From: Streptomyces sp. NBC_00554
GTDB lineage: Bacteria > Actinomycetota > Actinomycetes > Streptomycetales > Streptomycetaceae
Assembly: GCF_041431135.1 (NCBI RefSeq)
Contig: NZ_CP107799.1
Span: 8,696,501-8,760,500 of the forward strand
Direction of reading: 5' to 3'
DNA: 64,000 bases
Each line of letters opens with the position of its first letter. Within the stretch, counting starts at the first letter, position 1. The notes beneath the pieces were generated by a model. That model searched no databases, was not told where the DNA came from, and worked only from the letters and a program-made list of their open reading frames with translations. This document shows, in pieces, positions 8,292-17,022 of this stretch. A program made the position numbers and the translations under genes.

Positions 8292-8810
8292 TCAGCGGGA
8301 GGGGCGGCGTGCGGGCGTGGCCGGTGGAGCGGGTGCCGCTGTGGGGCCGCTCGTGGGCTGTGCCGGTGCTGACTGGTGTGTGCGCCGGTAGATGCCGGCG
8401 AGGTGGTCGTCGGTCAAATAGCTGAGCTGGTCTGCGAGTTCGGACAGCTGCTGGGCGTGCCGGCGGTACCGTTCGGCGATCTTCGGCTCGTGGTTGCGCT
8501 CGCACCACTCGGCGGCAGACTCCAGGAACTGGTGCAGCTCGCTCAGGGCGCTGTGCCCGTCGCCGAGAACTGCGGTGGCGACGGCCTGGAACTCGGGGGT
8601 CGTGCGCACCCGGTACAGCTGGCGGGTCCAGGCGATGACGCTGTGCCCGGCGTCCTCGATCGTGAGGGCGTCGGTGAACTGCTGGGCGTCGTGGGCGGCC
8701 CAGCGGTGCAGGTCGTCGGTGGTGGGCCGGTTGCCGCGGTGGGCGCTGATCTGCTCGCTGGTACGACCGACGTTGTCGTACGGCTCGGAGTCGGCGTGGG
8801 ACAGGGGCAA
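8292..8810 (-). CDS. Helical hypothetical protein
   Basis: 172 residues from TTG 8810, preceded by GAGGAG. It is mostly helical, with an HRWAAHDAQQFTDAL segment and a Pro/Ala-rich tail. Family not recognised. It is in line with the conjugation-cluster genes that resume at 22.2 kb on the other side of the transposon. Confidence 0.65.
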   Translation of the reverse strand: MPLSHADSEPYDNVGRTSEQISAHRGNRPTTDDLHRWAAHDAQQFTDALTIEDAGHSVIAWTRQLYRVRTTPEFQAVATAVLGDGHSALSELHQFLESAAEWCERNHEPKIAERYRRHAQQLSELADQLSYLTDDHLAGIYRRTHQSAPAQPTSGPTAAPAPPATPARRPSR

Positions 8811-8844
8811 GGAACTCCTCGGGGCCTGGAGCCGGGCCGCGGTG

Positions 8845-9625
8845 CTACGAGCGGGTCGTCAGTGCGGAGGCGACGGGCGGTCCGGAGGCGTCGGTGCGGG
8901 CGCACGTGTAGCCGATGAGGCGGGACGATGCGGCCTTGGCCGGCACAGTGGCGGCGTCGGAGCAGACGAACGTGTACGTGACCGAGGTGCGCGGGATGTC
9001 GTGGAGCCAGGCGCGGTCGTCCTTGCCGGGGTTGATCTGCAGCCCGGAGTGCGCGACGGCGTCGGTCTGCGTGTGGGTGTGGGCGAACAGGATCAGCGCC
9101 CCACCGTCGGTGGTCTTGAGCGCGTAGGGGTCCTGGTAGCGGTTGGCTGCCCCGGCGAAGACGGTGGTGCCCAACTTCCCGTACTTCTTGGTCGTCTTGT
9201 CGTGGACCTTGATCTGCTGCTTGCTCGCCGTGGTCGGGGTGAAGACCTTGGTGCCGGTGTTCACCCCGCCGGTCGCGAAGTTGTCGATCACCGCGGTGCG
9301 CAGCAGGTCGGCGTCGGCAGCGAGCTGCTTGTTGCCGTTGGCGACGACCGCGGTGGCGTAGCCGTGCTGGTCGAGGGCGATGTCCGGCAGTGCCTTGTCG
9401 TCGAGGTCGACGACGGAGACCATCTCCCACCGCTTGTGCTCCGGCTGCTCGGCGAAGACCGCCAGTCGGCTTGGAGCCTTGCCCCCTTCTGGCCGGAGAG
9501 CGCGGCGGTGAACCAACGTTCCTGGCCGGCGGTGAACCGCGGGATGTACAGCTTGGCGTTGGCGGTGTCGTACGACCACGGCTTGTACGGCTTGCGGTCG
9601 GCCTGGGTCAGGCCCTCGTCCTCCT
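8845..9625 (-). pseudogene. Lipoprotein gene, 3' part (split by transposon)
   Basis: Begins at the target-site repeat with frame EDEGLTQADRKPYKPWSYD and continues to a stop at 8845. Joined to the 5' part at 22,204-22,501 with one CTCCT copy removed, the sequence reads in frame (YAMSVADYQ-EDEGLTQADRK), which shows one original gene. A second lesion is a frame change in the C-run near 9481-9485: the frame ending SGQKGARLQ must shift to GKAPSRLAVFAEQ. The downstream frame is then open to the end (about 210 residues). Function unknown; probably a secreted conjugation-cluster lipoprotein of about 360-370 residues. Confidence 0.85.
9621..9625. repeat. Target-site duplication, left copy
   Basis: CTCCT immediately outside the TGTAGG end at 9626; identical to 22,199-22,203 outside the other end. 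A 5-bp duplication is the length made by Tn7-like transposition. Confidence 0.85.
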
Positions 9626-9728
9626 TGTAGGCTCTCAATCGGAATGTCCTGTTCCAGCGTGATGAACTGGGCTTTCTCGGCTGTCTCACTTGGGGACACG
9701 GCGCTTGTGTCTCACGATCTTGTCCCTT
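9626..9728. repeat. Left end of sub-element 1
   Basis: Starts TGTAGG and ends in the 16-bp block CACGATCTTGTCCCTT (9713-9728). The same block lies at 15,595-15,610, at the same distance (87 and 88 bp) from its own TGTAGG terminus. Short internal TGTC(C/T)C...GGGG-type motifs between may be transposase TnsB sites. Confidence 0.75.
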
Positions 9729-9896
9729 GAGGGCCGACGCCACTTGCTCGCGCCGTGCGGCCACCCCAACAGCGATCTGCCCCCCGGCCGACCAGCCGGG
9801 GCACGGTCTGACCTCAGAACTCGATGGCTCCGGCGTCGAAAGTGCCCACCCGCTGGCGGCCACGGAACCGAGCATTTCCCGGTCCCGTAGCTCGCA

Positions 9897-12800
9897 TTAG
9901 GCGCCGGCGTGGAGGTAGGCCGCCCACAGGAAAGGGATCCGGGTCCGGTCGAGACGGCCGGGCAGATCGTCGCCGTCTCGTACGCTCCGCACGGCCTGGT
10001 GCAGAGCCCAGGCCGCCCGACTGGTGTCGATGGTTCCGGCGGGGGTGCGTAGATGGGAGTAGAAGGCATCGGCGACGGTGACGGCGATCCGGTCGTCAAT
10101 CTCCCACAGGGTGCCGATGACGTGAGGGAATCCGGCGAGCTGGAAGGCGGAGGTCAGATGGATGGCCTCGTCAATGAGTTCGGCGGTGTCGAGAGCCGCA
10201 GTACGGCAGGCCGAGAGATAGGCCAACTGGACCTGATCGAGACGGACCGGGGCAAGACTGGCGACGGTGAGCGGTTGGCTGACGTGGTCGTGGAGCAGCA
10301 GCATGCTCCTCGACGGGTCGTCGGGATTGCTGGCCCCGTGACAGGCGAAGTGCGCGATCGGACAGGCGGGCAGGTGGGCGAGGACGTTGTCCCTAGTAGG
10401 CAGGGAAGGGGAGGCGGCGGAGGGCTCGTCGTCGCTCGGGGTGGGCTCACGGAGGAGCACGGGATTGGGCAGGCGGCTGCACAGCATCGCGGCTTCTGCT
10501 CTGACGTGGACCAGCAGGCCGTCGTTGGGAAGGTCGGGTGTGGTGGGCATCGCGACAATCAGCGCCCGAGCGGGCGCACTCGGCGCGGGCGGGTGCCGCC
10601 GGGCGTAGCGGAGGGCACGCACGGTGGGGGTGTACGAGGAGACGACGCGGTCCGCAAGGGTACGCCGCCCTGGATCGTCGACAGGGTCGGTGTGGTATCC
10701 GGCTGCATGCAGCGGGAGCAGTCCCAATAGCCCGCCCGGCGCCCACCAGACCCGGGGCCAGTCGGCCTCTCTCGAGGGTTGGCTGTAGTAGCCCAAGGCG
10801 TCCAGGACGGGTCCGGCCGCCGTGTCCCAGAGCCATTCCAGGACGCGGGATAGCGTGGCTTGGGCGTCCCGCCGCCGAGTCTTGTCCTCGCTCGATGTCG
10901 CGGTTTCCAGAGCCCGGTGGAAGGCGGCAATGGTGTCGGTCACGGCGTCCACTGTGAGCTGGGGAAGCTCACAGTGGGTGATGCCGTCTCTGGTGAGTAG
11001 CAGGGCGTCACTGCGGTAGCGGCTGACGTTGAATGCCACCACCGGGCCCGGTCCCGCCTCGGCCAAGAGTTCCTCAGCGGTGGGCGGAAGGGCGAAGGAG
11101 GCGAATCCGTCCAGCGCGCGGATCTCCGCTAGGGTCTGGGCAAAGTCGTGGGCCAGCTGGTGCCGTTCATGCACGATGCCTGCCTGTCGCCGCGTGAGGT
11201 TGTCTACGTCCTCGCTCCTGTCGACGGGGGTGAAGGTGTCTGCGGGCTGATCAAGCCGGTCGCGCAGCCGGACGAACCGCGCGGCCAGATCGGGATGTTG
11301 CTGGTTCAGGTCAGTGAGATCGCTACGGGTGTCCAGCGCCTGACTGAGCAAGACCGCCCTGCCGGCCTCCAGCAGCCGCAGCGCCCGAGTTGCACGCCCC
11401 TCACCCATCCCGTTGGGATTGGTGAGGGCCAGCGCGGCGGCCTCCCCGGCCAGGCCGGTGTACTGACCGAGCGCATACTGCTGATCGCCTCGTTTCAGCT
11501 GGCGAGAGGTCACCTCGGGCAGCAATCGCACCGCGGCCTCCGCCGCATCCGCCGCTCGCCCCGCGTCAGTTCCCGCGACCAGCTGAGCCACCGTCCAGGC
11601 TGCCCGGATACGGACTGAAGGCACCGCTGAAACCACCTCCGACGCCCTGGACAAGGCGGATACGGCTTGGTCCAGGTCCGTTCGGTTTCCGGTGCACCTA
11701 TACCGGGTCCGCAGCGCGCCCCCGAGGTGGGAGAGCACTATCGCCTTGCCGGGGTGGTCGGCGGGGGTGGCATTCACCGCGTCCTGACCGGTGGTGATGG
11801 CTTGGTTCAGGTCCTCTTGGTCCCCCGTGCGTTCGAACCGGTCCTGCAGCAAAAGCCCGAGGTTGGTCAGGTTCCTTGCTTGGTCGGGGTGGTCGGCGGG
11901 GGTGGCATTCACCGCTGTTTGGACAGTGTAGATGGCCTGGTTCAGGTCAGTCTGGTCCCCGGTGCGTTCGTACCGGGCCCGCAGCGCGCCCCCGAGGTTG
12001 GAGAGCATTATCACCTTGTCGGGGTGGTCGGCGGGGGTGGCATTCACCGCGTCCTGGCCGGTGGTGATGGCTTGGTTCAGGTCCTTTTGGTTCCTGGTCC
12101 GTTCGTACCGGGTTCGTAGTGCGTTCCCGAGGTTGGTCAGGTTCCTCGCCTTGGCGGGGTGGTCGGCGGGGACGGTATCCACCGCAAGTTGGAGGGCGTA
12201 GATGGCCTGGTTCAGGTCAGTCTGGTCCCCGGTGCGTTCGTACCGGGCCCGCAGCGCGCCCCCGAGGTTGGTGAACATTGTCTCCTTGTCGGGGTGGTCG
12301 GCGGGGACGGTATCCACCGCTGTCTGGAGAGCGTCGATGGCCTGGTTCAGATCCTCTTGGTCCCCCGTGCGTTCGAATTGAACCTGCAGCGCAAGCCCGA
12401 GGCTGGAAAGGGGCCCTGCCCGGTCGGGATGGTCGGCGGGGGCGGCGTTCACCGCGTCCCGTCCGATGGCGATGGCTCGGTCCAAGTCCCTCTGATCACC
12501 GGTGCGTTCAAACCTGGCCCGCAGTACGACTCCGAGGTTCGAGAGCATCGTCGCCTGGTGGGGGTGGTCGGCGGGGACGGTATCCACCGCAGTTTGGAGA
12601 GCGTCGATAGCCCGGTTCAGGTCCGCCTGGCTTCCGGCTCGCCTAAACCGGGTGCCTAGCACCCCCCCGAGGTTGGAGAGCATCGTCGCCTGGTGGGGGT
12701 GGTCGGCGGGGACGGTATCCACCGCAGTTTGGAGAGCGTCGATAGCCCGGTTCAGGTCCGCCTGGTCCCCGGTCCGTTCGAATCGGGTCCGCAGCGCGAG

Positions 12801-13577
12801 CCCGAGGTCGGACAGGCGCCATGCCTGGTAGGGGTGGTCGGCGCGGGTGGCATTCACCGCAGTTTGGAGAGCGTCGATGGCCCGGCTCAGGTCAGCCTGA
12901 TCCCCGGTGCGTTCGAATCGGGTCTGTAGCACGAGCGAGAGGTTGTACAGGCGCCATGCCTGGTCGGGGTGGCCAGCGCGGGTGCCGTGCACGGCAGTTT
13001 GGAAAGCGTTGATGGCTTGGTTCAGGCCCTCTTGGTCCCCGGCCTGTTCGAATCGGGTCCGCAGCGCGAGCCCGAGGTCGAAGAACAGACGCCATGCCCA
13101 GTCGCGGTTTCTGGCGGGGGTGGCTTGCAAGATGCGCTGCCATAGGTAGGCGGCGTCAGAGGCTAGGGCCGGGTCGGTGGAGACGAGCGCCTTCTGGAGC
13201 ACACGGGTGGCATGCACGGCAGTGCCGTCAGCGAGTATGGGGACAAGCGGTTCAGGCAGCTCGCCAACACCGGCTACGAAACAAGGCGTGAACATCTCAA
13301 TCAAAGTGCCGACGGTTGCCCGGTCTTCGTCGTCGGGCAGCGCCTGAAAACGGAACCAGTGCAGCCAGCCGAGCGCGTTCAATGCCTCAAAGTCACCTTC
13401 ACGAAGAAGGTCGCGCAAGCTTTGCGCCTCGGCGAGCGCCTGCGGGTCCACCGCTAGGGCGAGATCGCCGGTGCCGCTGATCCGCTGCAGCCGGGCCAGC
13501 ACCACGGCCAGCCGTTCCTCCCGCACCCGAGCCTCGTTCGGATTGCTCGCGCCTGGAAATGATGGTTCATCCGCCAT
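9897..13577 (-). CDS. TPR-CHAT caspase-like protease
   Basis: 1226 residues from ATG 13,577. N-terminal helical region (1-150), then eleven 45-residue tetratricopeptide-like repeats (about 150-645, consensus ADHP-x-LSNLG-ALRTRFERTGDQ-DLNQAI). A helical linker follows, then a C-terminal CHAT domain (about 900-1226). The CHAT catalytic pair is visible: His1080 in HFACHG and Cys1124 in YLSACRT. CHAT proteases are clan CD (caspase/separase fold) cysteine peptidases used in bacterial conflict and cell-death systems, where TPRs act as sensor or scaffold. The gene is divergent from the two genes at 13.8-15.2 kb, which probably form its module. Substrate unknown; cleavage of the adjacent membrane protein is a hypothesis. 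Confidence 0.9.
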   Translation of the reverse strand: MADEPSFPGASNPNEARVREERLAVVLARLQRISGTGDLALAVDPQALAEAQSLRDLLREGDFEALNALGWLHWFRFQALPDDEDRATVGTLIEMFTPCFVAGVGELPEPLVPILADGTAVHATRVLQKALVSTDPALASDAAYLWQRILQATPARNRDWAWRLFFDLGLALRTRFEQAGDQEGLNQAINAFQTAVHGTRAGHPDQAWRLYNLSLVLQTRFERTGDQADLSRAIDALQTAVNATRADHPYQAWRLSDLGLALRTRFERTGDQADLNRAIDALQTAVDTVPADHPHQATMLSNLGGVLGTRFRRAGSQADLNRAIDALQTAVDTVPADHPHQATMLSNLGVVLRARFERTGDQRDLDRAIAIGRDAVNAAPADHPDRAGPLSSLGLALQVQFERTGDQEDLNQAIDALQTAVDTVPADHPDKETMFTNLGGALRARYERTGDQTDLNQAIYALQLAVDTVPADHPAKARNLTNLGNALRTRYERTRNQKDLNQAITTGQDAVNATPADHPDKVIMLSNLGGALRARYERTGDQTDLNQAIYTVQTAVNATPADHPDQARNLTNLGLLLQDRFERTGDQEDLNQAITTGQDAVNATPADHPGKAIVLSHLGGALRTRYRCTGNRTDLDQAVSALSRASEVVSAVPSVRIRAAWTVAQLVAGTDAGRAADAAEAAVRLLPEVTSRQLKRGDQQYALGQYTGLAGEAAALALTNPNGMGEGRATRALRLLEAGRAVLLSQALDTRSDLTDLNQQHPDLAARFVRLRDRLDQPADTFTPVDRSEDVDNLTRRQAGIVHERHQLAHDFAQTLAEIRALDGFASFALPPTAEELLAEAGPGPVVAFNVSRYRSDALLLTRDGITHCELPQLTVDAVTDTIAAFHRALETATSSEDKTRRRDAQATLSRVLEWLWDTAAGPVLDALGYYSQPSREADWPRVWWAPGGLLGLLPLHAAGYHTDPVDDPGRRTLADRVVSSYTPTVRALRYARRHPPAPSAPARALIVAMPTTPDLPNDGLLVHVRAEAAMLCSRLPNPVLLREPTPSDDEPSAASPSLPTRDNVLAHLPACPIAHFACHGASNPDDPSRSMLLLHDHVSQPLTVASLAPVRLDQVQLAYLSACRTAALDTAELIDEAIHLTSAFQLAGFPHVIGTLWEIDDRIAVTVADAFYSHLRTPAGTIDTSRAAWALHQAVRSVRDGDDLPGRLDRTRIPFLWAAYLHAGA
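11642..13127 (-). repeat. Eleven tandem 135-bp coding repeats
   Basis: DNA counterpart of the TPR array. Some neighbouring units are almost identical at the DNA level (for example the units around 12,541-12,660 and 12,661-12,795), while outer ones are diverged. This indicates recent expansion or gene conversion. Confidence 0.8.
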
Positions 13578-13817
13578 ATAGGGTATTTACCTCATGACAG
13601 CACAACTGGCATAGGTCTAATTCCAACGTGTCGGTCGCGAGTGGGCGGCCGATCTCTACGCGGCCGCCCGGCGAGTGACAGAGAACGACAGGATGAGCCA
13701 GATATTCCCCGAGATGAGGTCATGTTTGAAATTGGATGGATCTTATTTGAGTCTTGGCGAATCTGTATGGCGGTTTGGGCCGTCGGGGCAGCGACAATTG
13801 CGAGGGGAGTGGGCTCG

Positions 13818-14219
13818 GTGGCTGATGAGTCTGATGAGTCTGATGAGGCAGCGGTACACAGGGCTGCCTTGGCTTACGTCTGCACCCACATCGAGGAGAT
13901 CCGCAGCGATCTGCGCAGCAGGGTGAGCGGGGACGACACGTCCCTGGAAGAGTTGCTGGCTGCGGCACGCGCCGACGGGGATGTGGCGGGTCCGCTCGAC
14001 GGGCTGCATGCCATCTTGCAGGCTGCTAATGAAGACGCCCGAGGGCTATACGGGTGCGTCCGCGGCATCTCCCCGCTGGGGATCGACCGCGCGCGGCCCG
14101 GCGAGACCGTGTACCTGTGCCCGGCGGATCGGTGTGTGCGCTACTGGTGGCCCGGAACCCCCGGCCCGGTGCCGCGGTGCGAGATCAGCGGCGAAGCCCT
14201 GCGCCGGGATCGGCTGTAG
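13818..14219 (+). CDS. CHAT-module partner protein
   Basis: 133 residues from GTG 13,818, with GAGGGGAG 8 bp upstream; longer in-frame starts exist but lack a ribosome site. Acidic N-terminus (ADESDESDEAA), a helical middle, and a C-terminal part with CPADRC and a WWPGTPGPVPRCEISG segment. Two Cys pairs suggest a small zinc ribbon. It is 3 bp from the downstream membrane protein and divergent from the TPR-CHAT gene, so the three probably form one module. Function unknown. Confidence 0.7.
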   Translation: MADESDESDEAAVHRAALAYVCTHIEEIRSDLRSRVSGDDTSLEELLAAARADGDVAGPLDGLHAILQAANEDARGLYGCVRGISPLGIDRARPGETVYLCPADRCVRYWWPGTPGPVPRCEISGEALRRDRL

Positions 14220-14222
14220 AGG

Positions 14223-15164
14223 ATGAGTGCCCTGCTGTCTGAGCTCGGCAAGAAGCTCGCCGAGCGCTGGCTGTCCCTGCTCGTCCTGCCCGGTGTCCTT
14301 TACCTGGCCGTCGCAGTCGTGGCTCACACCCTCGGCCAGGGCCATCCCTTCAGCATCTCCCGCCTCACCGACCAGGTCACCGCGTGGACCCACAGTCCCG
14401 CCGCCACCGTCGGCGGCCAAGTGGTCCTCCTGGCCTCTGTGCTGGTCGGTGCCGCCGGTGTTGGCCTGGTCGCCCAGGCCCTCGGTTCCCTGACTGAGCG
14501 GCTCTGCTTGGCCGCCGACTGGAATGCGTGGCCATCCCCGTTGAAGCGGCTCACCCGGTGGCGCGTCACCTATCGGCAGCAACGCTGGACTACCGCCTAC
14601 ACCAACTGGGATCGGCTTCGCGATGAAGCCGCCAGCGTCCGCGCCCGCGGTCGGCGGGCTGAGCCGGTTGAACGACACGCCGCCCAGGATGCGATGACCC
14701 GTATCGCCCATGAGTGGCCTGCCCGACCCACTTGGAGCGGGGACCGAATTCATGCGGTGGCCGTCCGGCTAGAGCGCGAACACCACCTCGACCTGGCTGT
14801 AATCTGGCCCTATCTGTGGCTGATCTTGCCCGACACCACTCGCACAGAGATCGCCGCCGCCCGTCAAGCCCTTACCCGAGCCACCACCATGACTGCATGG
14901 GCGCTGCTTTACATCATCCTTACGGTGTGGTGGTGGCCCGCTGCTCTCATCGCTACAGTCCTCGCCCTCACTGGTCGGGCCCGTATCCGCAGCGCAACCG
15001 ACTCCTACGCGCTGCTGCTGGGAGCCGCCACTCACCTCCACGCCCGAGACCTCGCCGAACGCCTCGGTCTGCCTCCGGGTGGACATCTCACCCCTGACAC
15101 CGGCGCCGATCTCACCGATCACCTGAGGCCCACTCCACCACCGCCCCCGCCCTCTGCGGGGTAG
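14223..15164 (+). CDS. Membrane protein of the CHAT module
   Basis: 313 residues. Hydrophobic segments at about 15-37, 62-87 and a double-length one at about 222-250 (rich in Trp: ILTVWWWPAALIA). A cytoplasmic helical domain lies between, and the tail is Pro-rich (PPPPPPSAG). It follows the previous gene by 3 bp. Proteins of this type accompany CHAT genes in Streptomyces. A role as membrane effector or anchor is inferred from context only. Confidence 0.75.
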   Translation: MSALLSELGKKLAERWLSLLVLPGVLYLAVAVVAHTLGQGHPFSISRLTDQVTAWTHSPAATVGGQVVLLASVLVGAAGVGLVAQALGSLTERLCLAADWNAWPSPLKRLTRWRVTYRQQRWTTAYTNWDRLRDEAASVRARGRRAEPVERHAAQDAMTRIAHEWPARPTWSGDRIHAVAVRLEREHHLDLAVIWPYLWLILPDTTRTEIAAARQALTRATTMTAWALLYIILTVWWWPAALIATVLALTGRARIRSATDSYALLLGAATHLHARDLAERLGLPPGGHLTPDTGADLTDHLRPTPPPPPPSAG

Positions 15165-15182
15165 TGCCGGCGCCACCGGCAT

Positions 15183-15278
15183 TCAGTAGGCACCCGTTGT
15201 CAGCCATGGCCGGTCCTCGTCGATCTCCCCGTCCGTGCGACGAAGACTCATCGAGACCTCGCCGACCGCATACGACAT
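15183..15278 (-). pseudogene. tnsA 5' remnant of sub-element 1
   Basis: The frame starts MSYAVGEVSMSLRRTDGEID and stops after 31 codons. It matches the start of the tnsA pseudogene at 21,976 (MSRVVSEISMSFRRTDGEID). The rest of the gene is absent: downstream DNA runs into the 3' end of the membrane-protein gene. Confidence 0.8.
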
Positions 15279-15499
15279 GGCTCACCCCCGAGCAGCAAGA
15301 ACGAGGAGTGTAGACCCCGGCCTCGCTCAGCTGAGACGTCTCCACGATCATGCCGGAGAACACCGCTGCATAGATCGAGAACGGGATGAGCACTACTACG
15401 GGCGAATGATCAGACTGGAGTCCGTCTCACTGTCCTGTCCCTTGGGCCAGAAAAAGGCCACCATCAATGAGAAAAGGACACCGGAAATGCGAGCCTACA
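15183..15499. repeat. Right end of sub-element 1
   Basis: About 300 bp homologous over its length to about 21,885-22,198 (shared tnsA start, leader, and terminal GGACAC..AAATGCGA-CCTACA). The terminal bases CCTACA lie at 15,494-15,499. Confidence 0.8.
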
Positions 15500-15530
15500 A
15501 GCCGCCTGTAGGTTCGCATTTCCCCTGTCC
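15476..15530. repeat. Head-to-head junction of two transposon ends
   Basis: A 24-nt arm (15,476-15,499) and its near-complement (15,507-15,530, three mismatches) surround the 7-bp spacer AGCCGCC. The arms are the right terminus of sub-element 1 and the left terminus of sub-element 2. The structure can fold as a long hairpin but is best read as abutting transposon ends. Confidence 0.75.
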
Positions 15531-15610
15531 TTTGGGACACGGCTGACCTGCAAGGAGTGGACGTGTCTCAGTTGGGGCCAACTGCGGCTTGCCTCACGAT
15601 CTTGTCCCTT
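15507..15610. repeat. Left end of sub-element 2
   Basis: Starts TGTAGGTTCGCATTTC and ends with the block CACGATCTTGTCCCTT (15,595-15,610), like the left end at 9626-9728. Confidence 0.75.
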
Positions 15611-15626
15611 GTTGTGGCCTACAGCC

Positions 15627-16064
15627 GTCGTCGATCTGCTCGCTGACCGCGCGCCCGGCTGCGGCGTGCCCTGCGCGAGGCCGATCCCGACTACGTCCTT
15701 GCTGGACGGCACCCTCGCGGAATGCGACCAGGTCGACGACAGCCGCGCTGACTACTCCCACAAGCGCCGTCGGCACGGAGTGAACGTGCAGGTGGTAACC
15801 GATCCGGCCGGACGGCTGCTGTGGATCTCGCCCACACTCCCGGGAGGGCGGCGATGCGGTCCCAGGCGATGGCTTTGGTCTCGCTGCCAGTGGCGACGTC
15901 GACAGGCGCACGCTGTCGACTACAGCGGGGCGTGGCTGGGACGGGACACGGCGGTGGACCTGGTGGAAGTGCTCCAGGATGACCTCGGCCGTTGGCACCC
16001 ATCAAGCTGGCGACACATGGACCGTGAACGCCTGGCCAAGGCCCGCCTTCACCCGATCGACTGA
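15627..16064 (+). pseudogene. IS5-type transposase remnant
   Basis: The segment LLDGTLAECDQVDDSRADYS followed by HKRRRHGVNVQVV and a DPAGRLLWISPTLPG stretch is the first catalytic region of DDE_4/IS5-family transposases, in which a D in LDGT is catalytic. A one-base shift near 15,700 separates it from the preceding ALREADPDYV frame, and homology ends soon after LPG. N-terminal HTH and later catalytic residues are missing. The rest of the stretch to 16,169 shows no gene. Confidence 0.75.
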
Positions 16065-16169
16065 GAAACCAGCCATCCCGCCATCCCCACCGAACTCACC
16101 GCATAGCCTGCAAACGGATCGCCGAGTGGCCGTCGTACGCCACTCCAGCGGACATGACCGGGGGACGCA

Positions 16170-16970
16170 ATGCCACAAGCCGCTCACGAGCAGTACACCC
16201 GTGAACTCTTCGACAAATGGGGGTACTTCGCCACCTGGATGCCCAATGGACCATGCGCACTGGGAGACGTGGGGGTTCTCCGTGGCCGCCGGTTCAACCG
16301 GATGACCTCTTTGGCCAACCTGGGTGTGGCGTTCACGACAACGAGGCGCGGCACGCCCGTGGACTACAGTTACGCATCGACCGGCGGGGTCGACTGCTCC
16401 CTGTCCGGTCAGGCCGAGGCAGTCACTCCCCTCAGCGGCAGCCGCGCCGCTCTCGCGACACTCACCGTCTCCTTCAAGAGCGCCAACGCGACCTATTTCC
16501 GCGCGGTGGAATGCACGGTGGAGTCGATCGACGACCTGCCTGCTCTGGAGAGGCCCCTGGCAGAACTGCGCCAGTCCGGGCAGTGGCGCCGCGAGTATTG
16601 GGTCATGACCGAGGTAGTGCGCACCGGCCCCGCGCTCATCCTGGTCGCGAACGAGGCCAACGCCCGGGTGAGCTTGCGGGTCACCTCGGACGGACTGCCC
16701 GTCACCGACGTGCTTGGCGGGGCCTCGGCGAGCACGGGCCTGTCCGTTGGCTCCGGACTGGAAGCCAGCGTGCTCGCCCCGCGCGGTGGGGTGACCCCGT
16801 TGTTCCGTGCGGCCAGGCTATGCAAGACCGTCGCCAGGAAACCCCGACTCAGGGTCCGCGGCAGTGGCGGCGGTGCGGAAACGGCGCGTCAGCCGTGGCA
16901 GTTGACTCCCGCCACCTGGGAAGACTTTGAGCAGGACGCGCCCATGGAGGAGAGCGTCACCGCCTCTTGA
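16170..16970 (+). CDS. Beta-rich partner of the membrane CHAT protein
   Basis: 266 residues from ATG 16,170 (GGGGGA upstream). No signal peptide or clear transmembrane helix. The N-terminal about 230 residues are beta-rich, with a conserved-looking start (KWGYFATWMPN, GDVGVLRGRRFNRMTSLANLGVAF) and aromatic/Gly turns. The C-terminal 30 residues are Pro/acidic and probably disordered. It precedes the CHAT gene by about 50 bp in the same direction and is probably co-transcribed. Small proteins next to caspase-like proteases are often the effector or its substrate. A gasdermin-like role is possible but I could not confirm the fold, and the N-terminal Cys of bacterial gasdermins is absent. Confidence 0.65.
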   Translation: MPQAAHEQYTRELFDKWGYFATWMPNGPCALGDVGVLRGRRFNRMTSLANLGVAFTTTRRGTPVDYSYASTGGVDCSLSGQAEAVTPLSGSRAALATLTVSFKSANATYFRAVECTVESIDDLPALERPLAELRQSGQWRREYWVMTEVVRTGPALILVANEANARVSLRVTSDGLPVTDVLGGASASTGLSVGSGLEASVLAPRGGVTPLFRAARLCKTVARKPRLRVRGSGGGAETARQPWQLTPATWEDFEQDAPMEESVTAS

Positions 16971-17022
16971 GCGACGTCCCACCCGGATCCATACCTGCAG
17001 TTACCCATTCCCCGGAAGTCCT

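Noticed and set aside
11642..13127. Regular about 135-bp repeats that could be mistaken for a CRISPR-like or satellite array
   Set aside because: They are in frame within one long protein and encode 45-residue TPR units; spacing and lack of unique spacers exclude CRISPR.
15507..15530. Rho-independent terminator at the 15.5-kb hairpin
   Set aside because: The arms match the outer termini of the transposon and no gene ends nearby; it is a transposon-end junction.
15594..15998. Minus-strand frame starting MPTAEVILEHFHQVHRRVP
   Set aside because: The first 30 residues look protein-like but the frame overlaps the transposase remnant and turns low-complexity; insufficient to call a gene.
16170..16970. 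Bacterial gasdermin
   Set aside because: The typical N-terminal cysteine and start of known bacterial gasdermins are not visible; only context suggests an effector, so no family name was given.
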